Source of the DNA: Bulleidia extructa W1219
Lineage (GTDB): Bacteria; Bacillota_I; Bacilli_A; Erysipelotrichales; Erysipelotrichaceae
NCBI RefSeq assembly: GCF_000177375.1
Contig: NZ_ADFR01000002.1
Span: forward strand, 62,001-126,000
DNA length: 64,000 bases
Direction of reading: 5' to 3'
Below, in pieces: positions 18,689 to 27,906 of the stretch. The notes under the pieces are model-generated. The model searched no databases, was not told where the DNA came from, and saw nothing but the letters and a program-made list of their open reading frames with translations. Each line of letters begins with the position of its first letter. The first letter of the stretch is position 1. The position numbers and the translations under genes were made by a program.

Positions 18689-18898
18689 TTTTACCTCCTC
18701 CTCTTATATGCTTTAATCATAACAATTGCCATATCAATTATCAAAAAATTATATGTTTATTTGACTGTTTATATGATTATTTATAAATATCTAAGCGTTT
18801 TCTTTTTGTTTAATGAAAATTTATATCCTTTTACATTTTATTTATACGAACGTTTATTCATTAAATGATATACTATTACTAAAATGAGGAATAAAAAT
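18689..18898. promoter_or_regulatory. divergent ula control region
   Basis: This 210-bp AT-rich spacer separates ulaG from its regulator. It contains an 11-bp dyad TCATT-A-AATGA at 18858-18868 and several GTTTAT/TTTAATGA half-site-like words (near 18757, 18770, 18810, 18853), plausible DeoR-family operator elements. The operator assignment is by position and repetition only. Confidence 0.5.
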
Positions 18899-19714
18899 AT
18901 GAAAGTTGATTATAAAATCGTACAACAAAGACGGAATGATATCATGATGTTGATACAAAAGCTAGGTCATATTACCGTCAAACAATTAATGAACGACTTT
19001 AATGTTTCAGAAATCACTATTCGACGTGATTTACAATATTGGGAAGATAAAGGAGCTATCATACGTTATCATGGCGGGGCCAAAATCATTCAGCACATGG
19101 TTCATCACGATAATAGCAACTTTACAAACAGTCGTTATAAGCATGCCATCGCTAAACTTGCAGCAAGCTATGTCGAAGAAAATGATACGATTTTTATTAA
19201 CACCAGTTCAACCGCCTTGCTGATGCCACAATACATTATGAATAAACGTTGTACGATTATTACCAACAATGCCAAGATGGTATTAGTCAAACATAGTCCG
19301 CTCATTAATATTGTTCTAACCGGTGGCGAATTACGTTATCCTAAAGAGGCTATGGTTGGTGATTTTGCTTTGAATAATCTATCCAAAGTGCGTGCTAACA
19401 AATGTTTCTTAGGATGTAGTGGTATTAGCAGTGAAAGTGGCGTGACGACCGCTATTTTCTCTGAAACATCCATTAATGAAACCATGATTCAAAATACATT
19501 AGGAAGTGTATTTATTTTGTGTGATTATACAAAAGTCGGTCAAACACACAACTATATCTCAGCCAATATCCATCAAATTCACCATCTCATAACAGATATC
19601 AACGCCTCGGAAGAAGAGTTGACTCGTATTCAAGAACTACACCCCAACAGCCTCATCCATAAAGTAGAACCGCTCAGTTCCATTGCTATATATCAAGAAG
19701 AATCATTTCACTAG
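18899..19714 (+). CDS. DeoR-family regulator of the ula operon (UlaR-like)
   Basis: A 271-residue repressor with an N-terminal winged helix (HITVKQLMNDFNVSEITIRRDL) and a C-terminal sugar-phosphate-sensing DeoRC domain (IFINTSSTALLMPQY; ILTGGELR; FLGCSGISSESG). DeoR-type proteins such as UlaR respond to phosphorylated sugars. I chose the ATG at 18899 over the one at 18884 because TGAGGA lies nine bases upstream. Divergent placement next to ulaG makes control of the ula operon very likely. Confidence 0.85.
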   Translation: MKVDYKIVQQRRNDIMMLIQKLGHITVKQLMNDFNVSEITIRRDLQYWEDKGAIIRYHGGAKIIQHMVHHDNSNFTNSRYKHAIAKLAASYVEENDTIFINTSSTALLMPQYIMNKRCTIITNNAKMVLVKHSPLINIVLTGGELRYPKEAMVGDFALNNLSKVRANKCFLGCSGISSESGVTTAIFSETSINETMIQNTLGSVFILCDYTKVGQTHNYISANIHQIHHLITDINASEEELTRIQELHPNSLIHKVEPLSSIAIYQEESFH

Positions 19715-19715
19715 A

Positions 19716-19752
19716 AAAGGTATGTATATTCTCTATACATACCTTCTTTTAT
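19716..19752 (+). terminator. terminator of the DeoR gene
   Basis: AAGGTATGTATA and TATACATACCTT form a perfect 12-bp stem around TTCTC, followed by CTTTTATT. Confidence 0.85.
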
Positions 19753-19819
19753 TCCTCAAAGTCAAACAATCTGATCACTCTCTACCATTTTATAAAACAG
19801 CCCATCAATGATTTCATCT

Positions 19820-21214
19820 TTAAACTATTTTCATAATCTGAATTAATAATGCCCAAGCAAGCCCATAATAGGTAATAACAGCCACCAAATCATTGATTGT
19901 GGTAATCAAAGGACCGGAAGCCACAGCCGGATCTATTTTCAATTTGTTAAAAAACATTGGAACCAATGTTCCTACCAAGCTCGAAATGATGATAGCAACC
20001 AGAAGAGATATCCCCACACATCCGGATATCAAAAAAGCCGTTCCGAATGAATACCCTTTAAACAAAGCAATATAGCCACCCAAACAAATCAGTGCCAGTA
20101 TTCCAAGCAATGCACCATTACAAAATCCTACCCTCATCTCTTTGAATATTAAAAGAAGTTTATCTTTACTATTAAGATTTTCATCCATTAATACTCGTAT
20201 AGTGACCGCAAGAGATTGCGTACCAACATTTCCGGCCATATCCAAAATCAGTGATTGAAAACAGATGACAATCGGCAAAACAGCCACAACACCCTCAAAC
20301 GTTCCGACAACTGTAGAAACCCCCATACCAAGAAATAATAAAATAATTAACCATGGAAGTCTTTTTTTCACACTCTCTTTAGTGGTTTCATTTAAATCTT
20401 CTTCCGCTGATAAACCGGCCAATTTGGCATAATCTTCTCCTAATTCATCATCAACCGCTTCAATGACATCTTGCGCTGTAATAATGCCAATAATCTTTTT
20501 ATCTTTATCCAAAACAGGCAATGAATCTTCCGCATAATTTTTGATTTTTTCAATGCTGTCTGAAATTTTTTGATGGTCTAGTAAATACGGATAAGCATAA
20601 CTGATTAAAGTACTCAATTCCACCGTTTCTCTAGCGATGATCAAATCTTTTAAATCAATTGCTCCACAAAAACAACCTTGATCATCCACTGCATAGATCG
20701 TAATGATATTATCATTTTCTCCAGCTTGTCTCACCAATTCGTGCATAGCTTGACGAATGGTCAGATTTTGTTTGATACAAATATAATTAGTGGTCATTAA
20801 GCTACCAATTTCATCATCATCGTATAAGTTGATCAATCGGATATCCGTTTTAGTTTCATGATTAATTCTTGGACGAAGTTTATCTTTGATACTTTCGTCT
20901 AACTCTTCCCAAAGATCGACCGCATCATCCGCATCCATTTCATTGATCATATTAGCCAATTGATCCATTCCGATTTCTTCAATATATTGATCAATATCAT
21001 CCACATAAGGAATGATTTCAGCCATCCATTTAATACCAAGAGCACTATATAAAAGTTTCCTTTCCTCTTGGCTTAATAGTTCAAAACTTTGAGCAATATC
21101 ATTGTCATGATAATCCGTCAATTTTTCTCTGATTTCATCTGAAGACTGAGCTGTTTGAATGATTTCAACGATTTTCTCTGTAAAAATTGGTTCTTTTAAT
21201 ACTTCTTTCTTCAT
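19820..21214 (-). CDS. mgtE: magnesium transporter MgtE
   Basis: A 464-residue magnesium channel/transporter. The N-terminal superhelical domain (residues 1-135, with MDADDAVDLWEEL) and two CBS domains (about 136-260) sense cytosolic Mg2+, and five membrane helices follow, including the MAGNVGTQSLAV pore signature. The length is typical. An unusually long leader with a candidate small ORF and a nested stem-loop lies upstream (separate entries) and suggests RNA-level control. Confidence 0.93.
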   Translation of the reverse strand: MKKEVLKEPIFTEKIVEIIQTAQSSDEIREKLTDYHDNDIAQSFELLSQEERKLLYSALGIKWMAEIIPYVDDIDQYIEEIGMDQLANMINEMDADDAVDLWEELDESIKDKLRPRINHETKTDIRLINLYDDDEIGSLMTTNYICIKQNLTIRQAMHELVRQAGENDNIITIYAVDDQGCFCGAIDLKDLIIARETVELSTLISYAYPYLLDHQKISDSIEKIKNYAEDSLPVLDKDKKIIGIITAQDVIEAVDDELGEDYAKLAGLSAEEDLNETTKESVKKRLPWLIILLFLGMGVSTVVGTFEGVVAVLPIVICFQSLILDMAGNVGTQSLAVTIRVLMDENLNSKDKLLLIFKEMRVGFCNGALLGILALICLGGYIALFKGYSFGTAFLISGCVGISLLVAIIISSLVGTLVPMFFNKLKIDPAVASGPLITTINDLVAVITYYGLAWALLIQIMKIV

Positions 21215-21239
21215 ATTAATCCTCCTCTACCTGAAAAGC

Positions 21240-21320
21240 ACATAAAAATCCATCGTATCCTTCCCTCATATATCGATATATATGAGCAATAAAATTATGC
21301 CTAACGATGGATTAAGACTT
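21240..21320 (-). promoter_or_regulatory. structured 5' leader of mgtE
   Basis: On the minus strand AATCCATCGT (near 21313-21304) pairs with ACGATGGATT (near 21256-21247), closing a loop that contains a 9-bp hairpin CTCATATAT/ATATATGAG. The closing stem is directly followed by TTTTT, so the fold could end transcription. AGACTT beside the leader-peptide stop can pair with AAGTCT just before the closing stem. I looked for the M-box core and see only the shared CGTTAGG, so the class is unassigned. Confidence 0.5.
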
Positions 21321-21373
21321 CTCAAATAGAACAAAAACGATATATTTATAAACAACTAAAACAATTCTTAAGT

Positions 21374-21415
21374 CTACCTCCATCCATATATACTTCGCTG
21401 CTCACAACCGTCCAT
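21374..21415 (-). CDS. candidate 13-residue leader peptide upstream of mgtE
   Basis: A short frame encoding MDGCEQRSIYGWR with a TAG stop. A strong AAGGAG lies seven bases before the ATG, an ideal site in a region with no other use for it. The stop codon touches a sequence that can pair with RNA next to the mgtE stem-loop. Leader peptides that sense Mg2+ through ribosome stability are known for enterobacterial mgtA; the role here is inference. Confidence 0.4.
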   Translation of the reverse strand: MDGCEQRSIYGWR

Positions 21416-21528
21416 ACATCTTCTCCTTAACTAACTTTTTCTACGATACATTCTAAAAATACGTAAACCTATTTAACACTATATCACAAAGACTCTTTTC
21501 TCCACAGATAAAAAGCTTATCTATTACA

Positions 21529-22875
21529 TCAAAAACACGATTCACCATTTTCTTCCTGATCATTCAACTCAATGAAAAAGATGACTCCTATTTCATTTTT
21601 AGCTACTTTATAGTTGATTTTATAATTCAATAATAAATTTTTGACGATATACAACCCCAGCCCATTGCTATTCTCCTTATTCAAATCAAAGTTGATATCA
21701 AATATCCTATCTAGATCTAAATCTAGAGTCTTCTCATATGAATTTTCAATATACAACCACTTTCCATCCGTCCCAATATTAATGACACCATATTCCTCTG
21801 TGTACTTAATTGCATTGCCTATCAAATTGGATAAAATAATTTTCAATGCTGTTTTGCCTATATAAAGTGTTTCATCGGATAAACAATTAGTAACGTCAAT
21901 ATTTTTTTGATTAGCTAATACTTCATATTTTTCCAACACCTCTTTCAAAATATCATTGATCTTCACGACTTCTTCATCATTTTTTAAATGTTCTAATGAA
22001 GAAACCGATAAAATTTGGGAGATATTTTTTGTCAATCCATCTACAATATCAATACAACTATTGATATAAGTATCTCTATTTTTATATTTACCAATATTGT
22101 ATTTCATATTTTCTAATATAATCTTAAGACTGGCCAAAGGTGTTTTAAGTTCATGAGAAGCCCCTCTAAAAAAATCATATTTCAGTTTTTCTAATCTTAC
22201 GATTTCCTTATTTTTAATTTCTAAATCATCAATAGATTCTAATAAAGTTGAATACAAATTGTTGATTTGTGCTTTTAGCTGCCCGACTTCATTGGTGGAA
22301 TTAACCTGTAGAATAGCCCCTCTATCAATTGTCATCATTTTATCCGTAACCGATTTTATTTCTTGTATATTGTTTTTAATAGCCTTGGCATACATCAGAG
22401 AAATAATGATTGAAAACAAAAAAGAAATAAATAAGGAATAAGGTAAAAATTTAAAACTGAGATCCTTCGCATCTTTTTGCATATCGGCTGTAGAAAGAAA
22501 ACGTATCGTTATCTTTTTCCCTGTATTTAATACAATTTCTCTTTCTTCAATGACTAAAGAATTATGATCACTTTTTAAATTGATATTACTGCTTTTTTCA
22601 ATCTGTATCTCATTTTTCCTATTTTTTCCTTTTATAAAGGCTTTTATTTCACTATTTTTAGAATAAAAATCCAATGCTTGTTCTAAATATTGAATATCTT
22701 TCCCTCTCATTTTACTGGAAATTTCATCCGCTTTTGAATTAATTTCTTGTTTCCTAACTTCTAAATAAGTATGTGGAAAAACTAAAAACACCAATAAATG
22801 AACCAAAATAATCAATAAAGCCAGAATAGAAAATGTTTGTATAAACATCTTCGGAAATATTTTTAAATTTTTCAT
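21529..22875 (-). CDS. vncS: sensor histidine kinase (VncS-like)
   Basis: A 448-residue membrane kinase. Two membrane helices (about 10-33 and 143-165) bracket an extracytoplasmic sensor, followed by a HAMP-like linker, the phospho-acceptor His241 in FFRGASHELKTPLASL and a HATPase domain (NLIGNAIKY; NSNGLGLYIVKNLL). The FRGASHELKTP wording and gene order match VncS of the pneumococcal vex/vnc locus. The start overlaps the response regulator's end by four bases (ATGA). The symbol is by locus resemblance; the signal sensed is unknown. Confidence 0.85.
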   Translation of the reverse strand: MKNLKIFPKMFIQTFSILALLIILVHLLVFLVFPHTYLEVRKQEINSKADEISSKMRGKDIQYLEQALDFYSKNSEIKAFIKGKNRKNEIQIEKSSNINLKSDHNSLVIEEREIVLNTGKKITIRFLSTADMQKDAKDLSFKFLPYSLFISFLFSIIISLMYAKAIKNNIQEIKSVTDKMMTIDRGAILQVNSTNEVGQLKAQINNLYSTLLESIDDLEIKNKEIVRLEKLKYDFFRGASHELKTPLASLKIILENMKYNIGKYKNRDTYINSCIDIVDGLTKNISQILSVSSLEHLKNDEEVVKINDILKEVLEKYEVLANQKNIDVTNCLSDETLYIGKTALKIILSNLIGNAIKYTEEYGVINIGTDGKWLYIENSYEKTLDLDLDRIFDINFDLNKENSNGLGLYIVKNLLLNYKINYKVAKNEIGVIFFIELNDQEENGESCF

Positions 22876-23528
22876 TTTCTCTCCAATTTATAACCGACAT
22901 TTCTAATGGTAACAATACAATCTAATTCCAATTTTTTCCTTAATTCTTTAATATACACATCAATGACACGATCATACGGAATTTCTTCCGTATCTTTCCA
23001 TACATTATCAATAATTTGTGTTCTTGTTAAAGCGTGCCCTTCATTATCCAATAGGTATTTCAATATTTCTAATTCTTTGGCGTTTATATCAACGTCTTTA
23101 TTTTTTAATTTGGCTGTATAGCTAGTGAAATTCACTTCTACATTCTTGTATTCAAATTTTTCGATTTGCCCAAAATGTTTCTTAATCAAAGAATCCACAC
23201 GAGCTTTTAAGACCGGTAAAGAAAAAGGTTTTTCAATGTATCCATCTGCCAAACTGGTAAAGGCGTCAATTTTATATTCTTCATCACTAAAAGCTGTTAA
23301 CATTAAAATTGGTAACGCACTTTTTTCTCTGATTTTCTTCAAAACTTCCAAACCATTCATAAAAGGAATTTGAATATCTAAAATGACTAACTGAATATCT
23401 TGATGTTCAAAATGAAATAAAGCTTCTCTTCCATCTTTTGCTTCAATCATGCGATAACCAAATTCAGACAAATATTCACATATTCCATCCCTTATTATTT
23501 GATCATCTTCTACCACAAGTATTTTCAT
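22872..23528 (-). CDS. vncR: OmpR-family response regulator (VncR-like)
   Basis: A 218-residue regulator with receiver domain (acidic Glu7-Asp9, phospho-acceptor Asp51 in LVILDIQIP, Lys near 102) and a C-terminal winged helix (LTRTQIIDNVWKDTEEIPYDRVIDVYIKELRKKL). It pairs with the overlapping kinase gene. A strong terminator separates it from the upstream ABC permease, so it probably also has its own promoter. Tandem 11-bp repeats before the ABC operon are its likely binding site. Confidence 0.87.
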   Translation of the reverse strand: MKILVVEDDQIIRDGICEYLSEFGYRMIEAKDGREALFHFEHQDIQLVILDIQIPFMNGLEVLKKIREKSALPILMLTAFSDEEYKIDAFTSLADGYIEKPFSLPVLKARVDSLIKKHFGQIEKFEYKNVEVNFTSYTAKLKNKDVDINAKELEILKYLLDNEGHALTRTQIIDNVWKDTEEIPYDRVIDVYIKELRKKLELDCIVTIRNVGYKLERK

Positions 23529-23620
23529 AAGTCATCCCCCTTTTCCATGTAGAGCATAATTCTTATCGATCCAATTTTCAATCATAAGATAAAAAAGTTC
23601 ATACAATACATATATATCAT

Positions 23621-23656
23621 AAAATTATCGGTGCAGGATTGCACCGATAATTTTTA
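23621..23656 (-). terminator. terminator between vex3-like gene and vncR
   Basis: AAAATTATCGGTGCA and its reverse complement form a 15-bp stem with loop GGAT, overlapping the stop codon of the permease gene and flanked by an A/T run. It can decouple transporter from regulator expression. Confidence 0.8.
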
Positions 23657-25030
23657 TTTTGTATCAATTAATAATTCTTTTGGATTTTTCTTTAGAATAC
23701 CCGATGAAGATATGATCAATGAAACAATCAATACCAAGGCCATAAATAGAACCACATAGATCATGGATTTTGGTAATATATGAACATCTAAGCTTGTAAG
23801 AGTTTTATTAAAGCCATCTACTTCAGCTCCACCACCAAGTTGACTAGAAGAGGATTGCTTCGCTATTTGTTTTGCAATATCTCCGGTTACTTTCTTTAAT
23901 ATATTATTTCCAAGCATTTTACCCGTATAATCCGCCAAGAAATAAGATCCTATAAACGCCGGTATTGATATAAACATTAATTCAATAACAAACTGCCCAA
24001 AAATTCTTACTTTTGATATTCCTAACGATAACAAGACCGCAATTTCTTTCTTTCTCGCATTCATCCATAAGAATAACAAGAGCGAAACAACTACGCCTGC
24101 GAAGATCAATGATCCAGCAAACAACTTATTAGCAATAGAATAAATACCCGATATAGATTGTTGCAAGGCAGGGAAGTTCGATGAACTCTTAACCAAATTG
24201 TATTGTTGCCAATTGATATCTAATTTTCCAAGATCTTTGATGACTTGATCTAAATTTTTATTTCCTTTTACAAAGAAAGTAGCGTCTTGGTACACAGCTG
24301 TTTCTTCTGTATTACCATACACCTTTGCGGCTGTATGAACGTCTGTGATTAAAGTATTTTCATAAAGCTCTTGGGCTGCACTGACACCACCGTTATTGTG
24401 CCCATCAAAAAGACCTTTAATTTCTACTTCTACTGTTTCATCAGCGCCTTTTTCATTATCTGCATCAAACAAATTAGACTTAACTTTAATTTTATCTCCA
24501 ACTTTCAACTTATTCTTTTTAGCCAAATCTTTATGCATCAAGATTTTATTTTTATCGTTGTTTGTCAAATGTTTGCCTTCTACTAATTTATAGGCTCCTG
24601 ATACAAATTTAGTTTCTTTTGAAGAATCATTGACTCCTGTCAACATAACAGTTCTTTTAAAATTTTTCGCTCTTTCTGGAGATTGATTTTCAAGGGTTTC
24701 TTGGGTATGAATGATATCATATCCAACTAAATCAGCAACACTGTTGATTCTTTTTACATAATGGTCAATATCTTTTGAATCTGATATTTTTTTGATATCT
24801 TGCCCTTTTACATTACCCCCTCCTCTAGGAGTACCCTGATTTGCTCGTCTATTGATTTCCATAGAAAAGCTATTCGTTATATTACCAAAAGTCTCCTCTG
24901 AAGCTCTATTAGTAGCATCCTTAATTGATAAACTGATCAAACTAAGGGCTGACATAGATAGAATAATTAATAATATGATTAATGATTTTAGACTTTTTCT
25001 TGTCACATACGCAAAAGCATTTTTGATCAT
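23654..25030 (-). CDS. vex3: FtsX/MacB-type ABC permease (Vex3-like)
   Basis: A 458-residue permease with one N-terminal membrane helix, a large extracytoplasmic MacB-PCD-like domain (residues 40-290) and three C-terminal membrane helices with the FtsX-type LLFLWMNARKKEIAVLLSLGISKVRIFGQFVIE coupling region. It forms a transporter with the adjacent ATPase and the second permease, as Vex1-Vex2-Vex3 do in pneumococcus. Gly/Arg-rich stretches occur near residue 65. The substrate is unknown; peptide or lipid export is usual for the class. Confidence 0.82.
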   Translation of the reverse strand: MIKNAFAYVTRKSLKSLIILLIILSMSALSLISLSIKDATNRASEETFGNITNSFSMEINRRANQGTPRGGGNVKGQDIKKISDSKDIDHYVKRINSVADLVGYDIIHTQETLENQSPERAKNFKRTVMLTGVNDSSKETKFVSGAYKLVEGKHLTNNDKNKILMHKDLAKKNKLKVGDKIKVKSNLFDADNEKGADETVEVEIKGLFDGHNNGGVSAAQELYENTLITDVHTAAKVYGNTEETAVYQDATFFVKGNKNLDQVIKDLGKLDINWQQYNLVKSSSNFPALQQSISGIYSIANKLFAGSLIFAGVVVSLLLFLWMNARKKEIAVLLSLGISKVRIFGQFVIELMFISIPAFIGSYFLADYTGKMLGNNILKKVTGDIAKQIAKQSSSSQLGGGAEVDGFNKTLTSLDVHILPKSMIYVVLFMALVLIVSLIISSSGILKKNPKELLIDTK

Positions 25031-25041
25031 TGATAATCCTC

Positions 25042-25686
25042 CTAACTACTCTTATTCACTTTTCTCAATTTTTTGCCACTCAGCTCTAATGTCGTATCGG
25101 CTGCAGCAGCTACTTCCGGACTATGAGTCACCACTATGACACACTTATTTCTTTCTTTAGCTAATCTTTTTAATACTTCTATGATTTCGCCTGCTGTACC
25201 ACTATCTAAATTTCCCGTAGGTTCATCCGCCAAAATAATAGGAGCTTCTGAAACAAGGGCTCTGGCAATCGCCACTCTTTGCTGCTGACCACCAGAAAGT
25301 TTCATCACATTTCGTTTTATTTGGCTTTTGTCCAATCCCAATTCAAATAATATCGTTTCAGGTGCTTGACTGTTCACCAATCGAATATTCTCCAATGGAG
25401 ATAAATAATCAATCAGATTATAATTTTGAAACACTAAGGAAATGTTGTTTTTTCTATGATGACTATATCCTTTTTCCTCTATATCTTCACTTTCAAATAA
25501 AATCTGACCATTACTTGGTGTATCCAACCCGGCTAACAAAGAAAGAAGCGTTGACTTACCGGCACCAGACTTACCGATAATGGCATAAAATTTTCCTCGT
25601 TCAAAACTTTGGTTGACTTGTGATAAGATTTTCTCTCTGGAATTTTCATAGCTATATGATACATTCTTAATTTCTAATACATCCAT
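25042..25686 (-). CDS. vex2: ABC transporter ATPase, MacB/LolD type (Vex2-like)
   Basis: A 214-residue ATPase with Walker A GKSGAGKST (near 38), signature LSGGQQQRVAIARAL (near 130), Walker B IILADEPTGNLD (near 150) and H-loop VVTHS. The DEPTGNLD wording is typical of the MacB/LolD/FtsE group that works with FtsX-type permeases. It lies between the two permease genes with 10-11 base gaps. Confidence 0.9.
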   Translation of the reverse strand: MDVLEIKNVSYSYENSREKILSQVNQSFERGKFYAIIGKSGAGKSTLLSLLAGLDTPSNGQILFESEDIEEKGYSHHRKNNISLVFQNYNLIDYLSPLENIRLVNSQAPETILFELGLDKSQIKRNVMKLSGGQQQRVAIARALVSEAPIILADEPTGNLDSGTAGEIIEVLKRLAKERNKCVIVVTHSPEVAAAADTTLELSGKKLRKVNKSS

Positions 25687-25696
25687 ATGTGTTCTC

Positions 25697-26980
25697 CTAA
25701 CTTATTCTTGATAATATTTCTTTTGGTTTTTTGATTAAAATCATGGCAGACGCAATAATGACAGATCCCGCAATAATAACGATTAAGATACCATAACTTT
25801 GTATAAAAGTAATAAAGTTATCTATACCGCTTCCACTATTCAGCAGATTATTAGCCAGTGTTCCTGTATTATCAGAACTGATAAACCCACCAACAATTTG
25901 ATTTAACACCAAATTACCAAATAACAAAGAGGCTACTGTAGCCGGTATTGATATGAAAATCAACTCCAATATAAACTGGGTGACAATCTTCATTTTATTA
26001 ACTCCGATAGATAAGAGGATTCCAATTTCATATATTCTTTCTCTCAACCATAAAATCAATATTAAGGAAAGAACGATAATGCCTCCCACCATAATGGCAT
26101 AAGTCATAATCTGAATAATATGCTTAATGCCTCCTAAAGATTCTAAAGCTTCTTTGAATGCATTGTTATCTTTAGCAACCACATACTTTGACCAATCAAC
26201 ACCGATATCTTTAACCTTCTTGATGACTTCATCCATACTCTTTGGACTATCTGTAAATAGCGTAAGCTTATTAACAATTTTGTTGTTTTCCTTTACACCT
26301 AGTGCTTTTTGACTGGATTCATAATCTACAAACATTGTATTTTCACTAAAATCAGATGACAGACCTGTGTATTTTTCCTGCTTTTTTCCTGAAAAAATAC
26401 CAATAATTTCAAATGTATGGGTTTTTTTAATGGATTTGTTTTGACTCATTTCAACAAATTCCAAATCAATCTTATCTTTTAATTTCAAATTATTTTTCTT
26501 GGCAAATTCCTCATGTACCAGAATCTTATCTCGATCATTTTTCTCAATACTTCTGCCTTCTTTAATCGTGAAGACTCCACTGCTGAATAAAACATTTCTT
26601 TTTGTATTATTTGTAGCTTCTATTGATACAACATTTTTTAAGTCTTTAGATAAATCTTCTCGTTTGATTTTTTGTTCACTTTCAACCACTTTTGCTTTAG
26701 TTGGTTTTGCCAACCCGACATATTGAGGAACAATTTCCTGAATTTCTTTTATGCCTTGAATATTTTTAAATTGATTCATATCAAAATATCCATTAGCTGA
26801 TTTTTTAGTTATAGACACAGACGAATTAGAAGACTTGTATAAAGATTTTTCTAAATTGTCGCTTGATTTCGTGATACATAAACACGCATATAAACACGAA
26901 AGAACTACTGTTAAAATAATAAAAACAATCAATGTTCTATTCTTTTTTCTAGAAACATAAGCTATAGCATTTTTTACCAC
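25697..26980 (-). CDS. vex1: FtsX/MacB-type ABC permease (Vex1-like)
   Basis: A 427-residue permease, first gene of the operon. One N-terminal membrane helix, a lysine-rich extracytoplasmic domain and three C-terminal membrane helices including LILWLRERIYEIGILLSIGVNKMKIVTQFILELIF. It resembles the 23654-25030 permease in layout and is its heterodimer partner. Direct repeats that overlap a putative -35 region lie 70-95 bases upstream. Confidence 0.82.
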   Translation of the reverse strand: MVKNAIAYVSRKKNRTLIVFIILTVVLSCLYACLCITKSSDNLEKSLYKSSNSSVSITKKSANGYFDMNQFKNIQGIKEIQEIVPQYVGLAKPTKAKVVESEQKIKREDLSKDLKNVVSIEATNNTKRNVLFSSGVFTIKEGRSIEKNDRDKILVHEEFAKKNNLKLKDKIDLEFVEMSQNKSIKKTHTFEIIGIFSGKKQEKYTGLSSDFSENTMFVDYESSQKALGVKENNKIVNKLTLFTDSPKSMDEVIKKVKDIGVDWSKYVVAKDNNAFKEALESLGGIKHIIQIMTYAIMVGGIIVLSLILILWLRERIYEIGILLSIGVNKMKIVTQFILELIFISIPATVASLLFGNLVLNQIVGGFISSDNTGTLANNLLNSGSGIDNFITFIQSYGILIVIIAGSVIIASAMILIKKPKEILSRIS

Positions 26981-27039
26981 CTTTATGTTCTCTCCTTTCT
27001 ACCACTTGATTGCATAACTACTTTTTCTTATGCCTAGTT

Positions 27040-27074
27040 ATTCTATCTTGGTTTTATGAAATGTTTATGAAATG
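27040..27074 (-). promoter_or_regulatory. tandem 11-bp repeats and promoter of the vex-like operon
   Basis: TTTATGAAATG occurs twice back to back at 27053-27063 and 27064-27074 (CATTTCATAAA twice on the minus strand). A -10-like TAGAAT lies at 27045-27040, so the proximal repeat covers the -35 region. Direct repeats with 11-bp period overlapping the -35 are the usual site for OmpR/PhoB-type activators; VncR is the obvious candidate. Confidence 0.6.
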
Positions 27075-27122
27075 AAAAAATATTTATACTATTTTTTACC
27101 GACCTAAAAATCTCTACCTCAT

Positions 27123-27150
27123 AAAAAACCGACTGTTTTAGACAGTCAGT
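27123..27150 (-). terminator. terminator after the 119-residue membrane protein gene
   Basis: GACTGT and ACAGTC around a five-base loop, with GGTTTTTT following on the minus strand. Confidence 0.75.
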
Positions 27151-27194
27151 CATTTTTCTTTCATTCAAATCCAATACATGATACTGAATTTCTA

Positions 27195-27554
27195 TTATCT
27201 ATTTTCATTCATAAGCTTGTTTACTTCAGCTTTTATCCATTGATTCTTCAACGGAACAATTACCATGAAAGGAAGAATCGTAAAAGGAGAAACAGATAAA
27301 ATACCGACTAAAGCAGTTACTATATAAGTGCGTGTTCCTGCATTAATCTTATTTAGCAGATTTGATAGCCAATTTAAAAAAGCTCCATCTCCAATCATCA
27401 ATAACGAAACAAACTCCAACAAAAATATCACCAGAAATACAATCATTATTTTCAAAGCCACTCTCTTACATACTTCCATTTTCTTTTCCATACTAATATT
27501 TTCTGAACCTGGTATATGACGAAACCATTTTTCCGCTCTTTCTTCTTTTGTCAT
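27195..27554 (-). CDS. hypothetical two-helix membrane protein
   Basis: A 119-residue protein with a charged N-terminus (residues 1-30) and two long hydrophobic segments (about 34-55 and 75-102). I recognise no domain. It has its own terminator and a GGGGAGG-like site before the ATG, so it is probably a real monocistronic gene. Confidence 0.55.
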   Translation of the reverse strand: MTKEERAEKWFRHIPGSENISMEKKMEVCKRVALKIMIVFLVIFLLEFVSLLMIGDGAFLNWLSNLLNKINAGTRTYIVTALVGILSVSPFTILPFMVIVPLKNQWIKAEVNKLMNENR

Positions 27555-27906
27555 AATATGACCTCCCCATCAATCACTCTTTAACCATTCTTTATTTTTG
27601 TTTTGATACTTATTTCAATTTCAATGAAAACGAACAAGGAAATTATAGCATCTTCTATTCACAACACAAATAAGAATCAGATGATTACTTCATACCATCT
27701 TCCTGACACCCTAAAAATAGGCATCTATTCGTTATCTTATTTTGCTAAATACCATCGTTATATAAAGCTTTTTCTCTATCACTTTTCCAAAAATCACCTA
27801 TATTTTCCCTATTTTTTTGATAGAAAGACGCATAAGTCAGAACATCAAACGATAGAGGTAACAAGAGCACCATGACTCAAACCAACAAATCGCTGCTTCT
27901 GATTTT
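27555..27906. other. 352-bp spacer without a supported gene
   Basis: An open frame on the plus strand (27603-27875) exists but has no ribosome binding site and an unremarkable composition. I see no terminator, RNA or repeat that I can defend here. Confidence 0.4.

Noticed and set aside
21215-21528. M-box (ykoK) magnesium riboswitch before mgtE
   Set aside because: Only CGTTAGG of the core matches; the conserved three-helix junction sequences could not be found by eye.
23529-23653. Pep27 homologue
   Set aside because: The only short frame differs completely from Pep27 and lacks a ribosome site; reported only as a low-interest finding.
27603-27875. 90-codon plus-strand ORF
   Set aside because: No ribosome binding site, low-complexity His/Tyr/Phe-rich composition and opposite orientation to all neighbours.
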